From positions 1 through 13,561 of the forward strand of contig JASHWX010000209.1 in NCBI GenBank assembly GCA_030043815.1: a stretch of 13,561 nt of DNA, given 5' to 3'. This DNA is from Candidatus Rhabdochlamydia sp. Its GTDB lineage: Bacteria; Chlamydiota; Chlamydiia; Chlamydiales; Rhabdochlamydiaceae. Of the stretch, positions 7,241 through 13,510 are shown piece by piece (positions within the stretch are counted from its first letter, which is position 1; each line of letters starts with the position of its first letter). A model generated the notes under the pieces. The model saw nothing but the letters and a program-made list of their open reading frames with translations, had not been told where the DNA came from and did not search any database. The position numbers were made by a program, and so were the translations under genes.

Positions 7241-8253
7241 TAGTTGTTTCTCTTTTTACTGCTAGTTTTCTTAATGCAGATTACAAAATCTTTTCCGGCA
7301 ATGCCAATGTCCCTTTAGCAAAGGCCATTGCAGACCATTTGGGGATTCAATTAAGCCCCATCAGCATCAGCCGCTTCAACGACGGCGAAATCCGCATCAA
7401 GATCGAAGAAAACGTGCGGAATTCGGAGATCTTCGTCGTCCAACCCACTTGTACCACTCAAGATAGCAGCGTCAATGATCATTTGATCGAGCTTTACTTG
7501 ATGATCCGTGCTATGAAAAGGGCCTCTGCAGACAGGATCACCGCGGTCATCCCCTATTTTGGCTATGCGCGCCAAGATAGAAAAACTGAAAGCCGCGTCC
7601 CCATCTCAGCCTCTGATATTGCAATGCTCTTAGAAATGGCCGGCGCCGACCACGTGATCTCGGTCGATCTGCACTGCGGCCAAATCCAAGGTTTTTTCCA
7701 CGATGCTCCGGTCGATAATTTGTACGCATCCCCCATCTTTGTGCGCTACTTTGCTGAACGGTGCGACCTCTTCAATCCCATCATCGTCTCGCCGGATGCC
7801 GGCGGTGTCGAGCGCGCCAAAAAATTCATCGAAGGGTTTGCCTCAAAAGGGATCAGCGCAGGACTTGCCGTCATCGTCAAGCAGCGCGCCCAAGCAGGCG
7901 TCGTCGAAAACATGAACCTCGTCGGCACCGTCGAAGGATGCGACGCGATCATCGTCGACGATATCTGCGATACGGCAGGCACCCTTGTCCAGGCAGCCCA
8001 AGAGCTGATAAACCGCGGCGCGCGGCGCGTCTTTGCCTGCATTACCCATCCCGTCTTTTCTGGGCCTGCGCTCGAGCGGATTGGAAAATCCTGCCTGACA
8101 GAACTTGTTATCACAGACACTATCCCCGCAAAAAATGGACTGCCTCCCAACATCGTCCAGCTATCGATCGCGCCTGTGATTGCTGAAGCGATCGAACGCA
8201 CGCATAATGGACAATCGATTTCACATCTTTTCAATTACAATGGAAAACATTGA
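7225..8253 (+). CDS. prs: Ribose-phosphate pyrophosphokinase with N-terminal hydrophobic leader
   Basis: Prs makes PRPP from ribose 5-phosphate and ATP (EC 2.7.6.1), for nucleotide, histidine and tryptophan synthesis. The product is 342 residues from ATG 7225, which follows AGGA (7212-7215). An open frame upstream to 7096 lies inside asd and is not used. Motifs are RFNDGE (50-55), PYFGYARQDRK (110-120), DLHCGQIQGFF (148-158, usually DLHAGQ), VSPDAGG (188-194) and the PRPP loop VDDICDTAGTL (244-254). All are in register with active enzymes. The oddity is residues 1-18, a hydrophobic stretch ending FLNA that looks like a signal peptide. The usual Prs N-terminus (KIFSGN) begins only at residue 21, and no other ATG lies between. 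It overlaps asd by 16 nt, and its TGA stop shares one base with the MFS start codon. Confidence 0.93.
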   Translation: MRILLIVVSLFTASFLNADYKIFSGNANVPLAKAIADHLGIQLSPISISRFNDGEIRIKIEENVRNSEIFVVQPTCTTQDSSVNDHLIELYLMIRAMKRASADRITAVIPYFGYARQDRKTESRVPISASDIAMLLEMAGADHVISVDLHCGQIQGFFHDAPVDNLYASPIFVRYFAERCDLFNPIIVSPDAGGVERAKKFIEGFASKGISAGLAVIVKQRAQAGVVENMNLVGTVEGCDAIIVDDICDTAGTLVQAAQELINRGARRVFACITHPVFSGPALERIGKSCLTELVITDTIPAKNGLPPNIVQLSIAPVIAEAIERTHNGQSISHLFNYNGKH

Positions 8254-9779
8254 TGATCAAAGAAGAAAATCGAAAATGGTGGATTCTTGCCGCAATGACA
8301 ACATCGATCTCGATGATCTTCATCGACATCACGGTCCTGCCCGTTGCCTTGCCGACGTTGCAGCGCGAATTCAACATCTCTGAGCTGCAATTGCAGTGGA
8401 CAGTCAATGCTTACACCCTTGTCCTCGCTGTCCTCGTTCTCGCAGGCGGACGCATCGGAGACATGTGGGGCCTTAAAAAAGCGTTCTGCTTCGGCATTTC
8501 CTTTTTCGCCTTTGCCTCGGCCCTTTGCGGACTTAGCTTTTCATCATGGTGGCTCATTTTCAGCCGCAGCCTGCAAGGGATCGGCGGAGCGTTTTTAATC
8601 CCCTCCACCCAAGGGATCATCATCTCCCAATTTCCTCCCCATCAAAGAGGCAAAGCTGTGGGAATTTTCGTCAGCATAGGCTCCATCTTTCTTTCATTGG
8701 GGCCGCTTGTCGGCGGCACTTTGACGACATACTTGAGCTGGCGCTATGTCTTTTGGATCAACCTTCCGATCGCTGCGATCGGACTTACGATGTCCCTGAT
8801 CACAGCTCCCCCGATGCAAGGGAAAAAAGAGCCATTTGATTACCGGGGCTTTTTCATCATGGCCGCAGGGATTTGCAGCCTCGTCGTCGCTTTGATGCAA
8901 GCCCAAGCATGGGGATGGACATCGTTCTACACCCTCTTTCTTCTCATCGCAGGGCTCTTTTTGCTCTACTATTTATTCAAACGCAAACACAAACCCCACG
9001 CATCGATCATCGACTTTGACATGATCCGCACACGAACTTTCATCTCGAGCTCTACCTGCATCTTCAGCACAGCATTTTTGCTCATGGTCACTGTATTTTG
9101 GGCCATTTATTTTCAAAACATCCTGGGTTTTTCAGCCTCTACTGCGGGGATCTATTCCTTCATCGCCAATGCACCCATCTTGGCCGCCGCACCCTTTGCC
9201 GGATTTTTGGTCGATCGATATGGGCCGCGCCTTCCCGTCGTGATGGGATTTTCTTTAGTTGTATTTGCATTTGCGTGGTTCTTAACTTTTTACCGCCAAG
9301 AAAATATCTTCCTCCTTCTCCCCGCGCTCATCCCATTTGGCATCGGCACCCCCTTGATCTTCACTCCCAGCTTCGTCGCGATGATGAATGAAATACCTCC
9401 TGACAAACGCGGCGTCGCATCCGGCATCAATGCCACTTTGCGCCAATTCAGCGCAACCGTTGGGCTCGCAGTATTCGGAACTGTATTTTCTTCAACGCAG
9501 CTCACTCGGCTTACCCAGTATCTCCATAGCAATCCCTCCACCTCAAAGCTTTCGCCTCAACTCTTTGAAGGTCTGCTCGCCCATGCACCTCATGCAGTAG
9601 ACGCGGTCAACTTGCTGCCTTCAAGCGAAACAGCTTACATCGTCCAGTCCTCCAAAATTGCCTTCCTAGACGCTTTCTTCAGAATTAATTTTCTTTCCGG
9701 ATGTGTAGCTCTCCTCGGCATTTTCATCGCCTTTAAATTGATGAAAAACCAGCCGATCCACAAAGAACTTTTAAAATAA
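8253..9779 (+). CDS. MFS drug:H+ antiporter, DHA2 (EmrB/QacA) type
   Basis: The product is 508 residues and very hydrophobic, consistent with the 14 transmembrane helices of the DHA2 family. Diagnostic motifs are D25-I-T-V-L-P-V-A-L-P in TM1 (motif D1), WTVNAYTL (49-56) in TM2, GGRIGDMWGLKK (65-76, motif A), RSLQGIGGAFLIP (105-117, motif B), and GPLVGG (150-155) followed by SWRYVFWINLP (162-172, motif C). These mark a proton-driven exporter; the substrate cannot be read from the sequence. The ATG at 8253 overlaps the prs stop (TGATG), which suggests translational coupling; an in-frame TTG one codon earlier is less likely. It is probably the last gene of the asd operon. The A+T-rich gap after it (9780-9843) has a weak 7-bp inverted repeat but no convincing terminator. 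Confidence 0.92.
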   Translation: MIKEENRKWWILAAMTTSISMIFIDITVLPVALPTLQREFNISELQLQWTVNAYTLVLAVLVLAGGRIGDMWGLKKAFCFGISFFAFASALCGLSFSSWWLIFSRSLQGIGGAFLIPSTQGIIISQFPPHQRGKAVGIFVSIGSIFLSLGPLVGGTLTTYLSWRYVFWINLPIAAIGLTMSLITAPPMQGKKEPFDYRGFFIMAAGICSLVVALMQAQAWGWTSFYTLFLLIAGLFLLYYLFKRKHKPHASIIDFDMIRTRTFISSSTCIFSTAFLLMVTVFWAIYFQNILGFSASTAGIYSFIANAPILAAAPFAGFLVDRYGPRLPVVMGFSLVVFAFAWFLTFYRQENIFLLLPALIPFGIGTPLIFTPSFVAMMNEIPPDKRGVASGINATLRQFSATVGLAVFGTVFSSTQLTRLTQYLHSNPSTSKLSPQLFEGLLAHAPHAVDAVNLLPSSETAYIVQSSKIAFLDAFFRINFLSGCVALLGIFIAFKLMKNQPIHKELLK

Positions 9780-9787
9780 TTTTTATA

Positions 9788-9817
9788 TTGAATTAAATAT
9801 TCAATTAATTGTATAAT
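9788..9817 (+). promoter_or_regulatory. Candidate promoter of the F-box gene
   Basis: TTGAAT (9788-9793, four of six) and a perfect TATAAT (9812-9817) are separated by 18 bp in a very A+T-rich gap. A start near 9824 leaves a leader of about 20 nt with no Shine-Dalgarno sequence before ATG 9844. The F-box gene thus appears to have its own transcription unit. Confidence 0.55.
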
Positions 9818-9843
9818 ATTATTATTAACAATAATGAATTATT

Positions 9844-10893
9844 ATGATTCAAACAATTCCTAAATTAGATCAGTGGGTGTGGGAAGCGCCGCCCGCATTA
9901 GTTCCCGAGAACCGCCCTTTGGAACCCGCTCCCATCCGAATGCTGATCGATGATGTGCTCATCGATGTGTTTAGCTTCGTGACGGACGCCCAAGATATCT
10001 GTGCGCTTGAGCGAGTCTGTAAGAAGTTTCATTTCATTTCTAGAACATGTGATTCGCTTTGGAAACGAAGATTTGGCCGTCTTTGGCCTAAGATTGAGAT
10101 GCTTCCTCCAAACGATACGAGTTCAGAAGCACAGTTTAAAATCCTCAATTACGAATTATCGAAAACAGAAAAACAACTTAGAAAAAAAATCATACAAATT
10201 CGCGGCAATAATGGGAATAATGGAACGCTTAATCTACTCTGGGATAAGATGCAAACAGCTTCTGTAAAGATGCAACAATCAACGCTTTTTGGTATTTTGG
10301 TTGCAAAAGATGCATATAAAAAATTCAAAGAGGCATCTGCTGAATTCAACTACGAACAAAGATTTTTATATGATTGTGTAGGATCGTTTTACGATGGCAC
10401 GGATGCTAGCATCACACACGGTAGTTTTCTTGATGCACAATTGAAACGAAAGCGGCTTTTCCAAGAGGGAGATAATGCGACAACAGAATTCATTAAGATC
10501 ATCGACATTTACAAAAAAAAGTTTGGGATTGCTAAACATTTGTTTTTTACAAACCTCTACTTCGAAATCATGTGCGTCAATCGGTTATCGGAGGTGACCC
10601 AATTTCGTCTAGCGCCTGAGAAAGGACTCATTGAGGCCGCTTTAAAAAATCATCTCAATGGAAAAGAATGCGAATTGCGCAAAAAATACATTGATCGCAA
10701 GGTCTCCCTATTCAAGATCCATCAGTGGCTCCCACTCTGCGATAAAGAAACGACGTATTATCTTGAAGGGAAAGTTTGCCTTAGGTTCTTTTTTGCAAGT
10801 TGCTCTTGCTGTAAATCAGATTATCGTTATTACAGCGAAAAATCGCTATTTGGCTATGAAAATCCAGCTGTTTATGAGTCACAGGATGATTGA
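9844..10893 (+). CDS. F-box domain protein, probable host-directed effector
   Basis: The product is 349 residues. Residues about 33-77 fit the F-box consensus: hydrophobic DDVLIDVFSFV, then DAQDICALERVCKKFHFIS, then SLWKRRF. F-box proteins dock substrates to Skp1-cullin ubiquitin ligases in eukaryotes. Bacteria have no such ligase, so known bacterial F-box proteins act inside the host after secretion. No Sec signal is visible, which fits a type III substrate by inference. The remaining approximately 270 residues are Lys-rich and probably helical, match no repeat family I recognise, and end in a Cys cluster (C320, C322, C323). Base composition is more A+T-rich than neighbouring genes, consistent with transfer. 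The last 37 codons are antisense to the end of rluA (113-bp overlap), so the C-terminal tail may be newly acquired. Confidence 0.8.
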   Translation: MIQTIPKLDQWVWEAPPALVPENRPLEPAPIRMLIDDVLIDVFSFVTDAQDICALERVCKKFHFISRTCDSLWKRRFGRLWPKIEMLPPNDTSSEAQFKILNYELSKTEKQLRKKIIQIRGNNGNNGTLNLLWDKMQTASVKMQQSTLFGILVAKDAYKKFKEASAEFNYEQRFLYDCVGSFYDGTDASITHGSFLDAQLKRKRLFQEGDNATTEFIKIIDIYKKKFGIAKHLFFTNLYFEIMCVNRLSEVTQFRLAPEKGLIEAALKNHLNGKECELRKKYIDRKVSLFKIHQWLPLCDKETTYYLEGKVCLRFFFASCSCCKSDYRYYSEKSLFGYENPAVYESQDD

Positions 10894-11635
10894 ACCTGAG
10901 GCGGCCGTGATGCAGGGCAATCCTTCCTAACGTTTTCGATCCATACTTAGCATCGCCAACGATCGGGCAGCCTATCTCTAGAAACTGAGCGCGGATCTGA
11001 TGGTAGCGCCCCGTTTCTAGGATAATTTCCACATGAGTTTTTCCATGTTCTTGAGCAATTTGCCGATAATGCAGCCGCGCGAGCTTGCCTTTTGGATGGA
11101 CATAGGCATGGTGATCGCCATGCATAAGAAAATGCTCTAAAGTGCCTTCTTTTTGTGGCAGCACCCCTTCTACCCACGCATAATAGGTCTTTTCGATTTG
11201 GCGGCCTCGCATCATTTCTTGAAGACGGGAGAGGGCTTTGCTCGTACGGGCAAAGAGGACAAGTCCGCTCACTGGTTTGTCGAGCCGGTGGATAGGTTCT
11301 AAAAAGACATTCCCCGGCTTTTGAAATTCCTTCTTTATCCATGCTTTTGCTAGATCCTGAAGGTTATACACCTCGTGATTCGAAAGTTGGTTTTGGCTGT
11401 GCCAGCATCCCAGACTTTGAGACCTGCCTGCATCGCACCTGTGCTTGCACAGGCGCTGCTTCGGCATCGGCTTCGCCTGGCTCAAATTCTGGGCGCTGTC
11501 TTTGCCAAATTCAAACTTTTGAATCACTCTGTGTATATCTTCACCGTCATGCGGCTGGGTGCTCATGCCTGCAGGTTTAATGACAATCAGCAGATGATTA
11601 TCGCAGTATATAATTTCTTTGTCTGACAACTTCAT
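10781..11635 (-). CDS. RluA-family pseudouridine synthase with in-frame palindrome insert
   Basis: The product is 284 residues and converts uridine to pseudouridine in rRNA or tRNA; the exact target is unknown. There is no S4 domain. The family N-terminus with HLLIVIKPAGM (14-24) is followed not by the usual short linker but by about 60 residues (32-92) encoded by a 181-bp palindrome. The catalytic motif HRLDKPVSGL (116-125, Asp119) and the later GRYHQIRAQF and FNHPVT segments are intact. The insert lies between two conserved blocks, is rich in Gln, Lys, Ser and Cys, and keeps the frame open, so the enzyme may still work with an extra loop. The start overlaps the end of the trmH-like gene by 38 nt. 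The C-terminal end overlaps the F-box gene by 113 bp, and the last 18 residues lie beyond the conserved family end. Confidence 0.88.
   Translation of the reverse strand: MKLSDKEIIYCDNHLLIVIKPAGMSTQPHDGEDIHRVIQKFEFGKDSAQNLSQAKPMPKQRLCKHRCDAGRSQSLGCWHSQNQLSNHEVYNLQDLAKAWIKKEFQKPGNVFLEPIHRLDKPVSGLVLFARTSKALSRLQEMMRGRQIEKTYYAWVEGVLPQKEGTLEHFLMHGDHHAYVHPKGKLARLHYRQIAQEHGKTHVEIILETGRYHQIRAQFLEIGCPIVGDAKYGSKTLGRIALHHGRLRFNHPVTHKQLDFHSQIAIFRCNNDNLIYSKSNLQKRT
11361..11541. repeat. 181-bp palindromic element inserted in rluA
   Basis: Read inwards from both ends, the arms match as reverse complements. TATACAC (11364-11370) pairs with GTGTATA (11531-11537). GTGATTC (11375-11381) pairs with GAATCAC (11521-11527). 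Then GTT..TTTTGGC pairs with GCCAAA..AAC, CAGCATCCCAGACTTTGAG (11403-11421) pairs with CTCAAATTCTGGGCGCTG (11481-11498), and the tip CCTGTGC (11438-11444) pairs perfectly with GCACAGG (11447-11453) around TT. Small bulges break the stem. The whole structure stays open in the rluA reading frame. Size, steps and asymmetry resemble the intergenic palindrome at 5975-6156. Confidence 0.85.
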
Positions 11636-12401
11636 ATAAAATCAATGTGGTCGCTGTGGCGACGTTGAGGGAATCTGCAACGCCGTGCATCGGAATGCGC
11701 ACTTGGACATCTGCCGTTCGCATCCACGCTTCGGACAAACCGATCTGTTCCGTACCCACTGCGATCGCGACACCTCCAGTCAAATCGGCATCGGTGAATT
11801 CCATTTTAGCAGATGGTGTTGCGGCAATGACTTTAATCTTTCTTTGGCGAAGATAGCGAAGAGTTTCGACACTTGTCGCTTCCACGACAGGGATTGTGAA
11901 CAGCGTACCGACGCTGGCGCGCACGACATTGGGATTATAAATATCGGTGCACCGGTCGCAGACGATCACCCCATCGACGCCTGCCGCATCAGCCGAGCGC
12001 AAAATAGTACCGAGGTTCCCCGGTTTTTCAATGGCCTCTGCAACCACCAAAAAAGGGTCATTTTTCCGCACTAAGAGATCGCTCAGTTGACGTTTCATTT
12101 GCACGGCGATAGCGACAAGCCCATCGGGCCGATCGCGATAAGAGAGTTTATGAAAAACATTTTCGGCGCAGCAAATGATTTCTGCGCCTGAGCTCTGGAT
12201 TTGCTCGATCAGGGCATCTTCATTCGTCCCTAAAAAGAGTTTGGGGCAAAAAAACAGGGTGCGGATGACAACGCCGCTGTCGACTGCGCGCTTAAGTTCC
12301 CGATACCCTTCAATGAGAAATAAACCCGTTTCATTGCGCGTTTTTCTATCGGCGAGCTTGACAGCATTTTTAACTTTGGGATTTTGAATGCTTTCAATCA
12401 T
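11598..12401 (-). CDS. TrmH/SpoU-family RNA 2'-O-ribose methyltransferase
   Basis: The product is 267 residues from ATG 12401. It transfers methyl from SAM to a ribose 2'-OH in rRNA or tRNA. An N-terminal substrate-binding domain (about 1-100, with LFLIEGYRELKRA) is followed by the SPOUT knot fold. Motif 1 is EKPGNLGTILRSAD (125-138, with N129 and R135), motif 2 is VGTEQIGLS (215-223, with E218), and motif 3 is IPMHGVADSLNVATA (236-250, with S244 and N246). All are intact. An upstream in-frame ATG at 12440 would add 13 residues unlike the family and lie inside the previous gene, so 12401 is preferred. It overlaps the upstream methyltransferase gene by 8 nt and the downstream rluA-like gene by 38 nt, so the three are probably translated from one message. 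The precise target nucleotide cannot be assigned. Confidence 0.9.
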   Translation of the reverse strand: MIESIQNPKVKNAVKLADRKTRNETGLFLIEGYRELKRAVDSGVVIRTLFFCPKLFLGTNEDALIEQIQSSGAEIICCAENVFHKLSYRDRPDGLVAIAVQMKRQLSDLLVRKNDPFLVVAEAIEKPGNLGTILRSADAAGVDGVIVCDRCTDIYNPNVVRASVGTLFTIPVVEATSVETLRYLRQRKIKVIAATPSAKMEFTDADLTGGVAIAVGTEQIGLSEAWMRTADVQVRIPMHGVADSLNVATATTLILYEVVRQRNYILR

Positions 12402-13233
12402 AGAAATCCATCCTCGCAAAACTTCCGCTAGGAATCGCAATTCCAGTTGTTGAGGGAAGGATCATCTCTCCCATTTGGACATGGCCGCGCAAGCCCTCTA
12501 ACTTTTGCTTGAGCAAAGGGCCCATGACAAGCGGCGTCATGCCAGGCGTATGGGTGGTAAAGAGCAGGAAGAGAGGATTTTCAGTGAGCGCTTCTCTGCA
12601 CAGCTGCAAAATCTCATGGACATCGCGCTCGATTTTAAACACCTCTCCGCGGCTGCCGCGTCCAAAACTCGGCGGATCGACGATGATCCCATCATAACGC
12701 ACCTTCCGCTTGATCTCTCGCTTTAAGAATTTGACGACGTCGTCGACAATCCAGCGGATAGGCGCCGTTATCAAATTGTTCAGCGCCGCGTTTTCACGCG
12801 CCCAAGCAACCATCCCTTTCGACGCATCGAGATGGCAAACATGCGCGCCTGCTTGAGCGGCCGCCAAAGTCGCCCCGCCCGAATACGCGAACAGATTGAG
12901 GATTTGGGGATTTTTTCTTCGTTCAATCGCCTCCTTCATCCCCTTCCATAACAGGCTGTGTTCCGGAAAGACGCCGAGATGGCCAAAGTCAGTAGGAGAA
13001 ATTTTAAATCTAATCCCTTCGATCTCGACGACCCAGCTCTCAGGCAATTTTTTTTTCATTTTCCAGGCATTGCCCCCTTCGCGGGAAAAAAATGCATCGG
13101 CGCGGTCCCATTCCTTTTGAGGAAGGGAAGGGCGCCAAAGGGCTTGAGAGCAAGGACGTACGATGAAATACTCCCCATAGCGCTCAAGTTTTTGCTGATT
13201 GCCGCTGTCGAGCAGCTGGTATGTATTTGTCAT
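12394..13233 (-). CDS. Class I SAM-dependent RNA methyltransferase
   Basis: The product is 279 residues. The opening pattern LLDSGNQQKLERYGEY..VRP..QALW (7-33) and HLGVFPEH (85-92) are typical of a compact COG1092-like group of predicted rRNA methyltransferases related to RlmI but without its full PUA domain. The Rossmann part shows motif I ILNLFAYSGGAT (111-122), LDASKG (135-140) for SAM ribose binding, and DPPSFGRG (186-193) as the catalytic motif IV. This motif is typical of methylation at a base carbon or nitrogen, so a 23S rRNA cytosine target is possible but not shown. The start codon overlaps the last stop of a decayed ATPase gene (ATGA, 13230-13233). No Shine-Dalgarno sequence is visible, so initiation may originally have depended on coupling to that upstream gene. 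It leads the RNA-modification operon. Confidence 0.85.
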   Translation of the reverse strand: MTNTYQLLDSGNQQKLERYGEYFIVRPCSQALWRPSLPQKEWDRADAFFSREGGNAWKMKKKLPESWVVEIEGIRFKISPTDFGHLGVFPEHSLLWKGMKEAIERRKNPQILNLFAYSGGATLAAAQAGAHVCHLDASKGMVAWARENAALNNLITAPIRWIVDDVVKFLKREIKRKVRYDGIIVDPPSFGRGSRGEVFKIERDVHEILQLCREALTENPLFLLFTTHTPGMTPLVMGPLLKQKLEGLRGHVQMGEMILPSTTGIAIPSGSFARMDFYD

Positions 13234-13491
13234 AGACTATAGGACATTGTTCTCATCATGAATTCATCAAATAGAGGCACAGTAAAGGCCATCTCACCAT
13301 AAGCTGGACTGTAGATCATCCCTTTTTTAATCAAAGAAGCTCTGACAGGGCTCAAGTGCTTTTTTCGGGCCTTTTTTGCTTTATTCGACCAAGTTAAATG
13401 CGCGCTTGCTCAAGCGTCGAATCTCTTCCTACACTAGTTCAGGAGGCGGAGCTCCTGCTCCTGGCGAAAAGGGATTTTTGATAGGGTCCAT
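13230..13491 (-). pseudogene. Remnant of an AAA-type ATP-binding protein gene
   Basis: Reading from ATG 13491, the frame gives MDPIKNPFSPGAGAPPPELV and then TAG. Shifting two bases (an apparent TG insertion near 13433-13437) restores GRDSTLEQARI, then a TAA where TTA (Leu) is expected, then LGRIKQKRPEKS. This is the N-terminus of a widespread family of bacterial and archaeal AAA ATPases, in which the sequence normally continues into a GLRGVGKT-type P-loop. Here the P-loop and the rest of the core are missing. In another frame, from about 13350 to the stop at 13230, comes LSPVRASLIKKGMIYS and then FTVPLFDEFMMR, the C-terminal winged-helix end typical of the same family. The locus is therefore a scar with a large internal deletion, a frameshift and a nonsense change. 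Family naming rests on remembered sequence patterns. Confidence 0.7.
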
Positions 13492-13510
13492 AGCTACTTC
13501 TTAAAACTTG

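Noticed and set aside
9780..9843. Intrinsic terminator after the MFS gene
   Set aside because: The only inverted repeat (ATTGAAT with ATTCAAT, 5-nt loop) is all A+T apart from one pair, and no T-run follows it.
11341..11626. Plus-strand frames (79 and 83 codons) opposite the rluA start
   Set aside because: They arise from the palindrome and from antisense of rluA, and have no independent motif.
12402..12440. Earlier ATG for the TrmH-like gene, adding 13 residues
   Set aside because: The added residues are antisense to nothing useful, fall inside the upstream methyltransferase gene and do not fit the family N-terminus. ATG 12401 gives the usual start and a typical short overlap.
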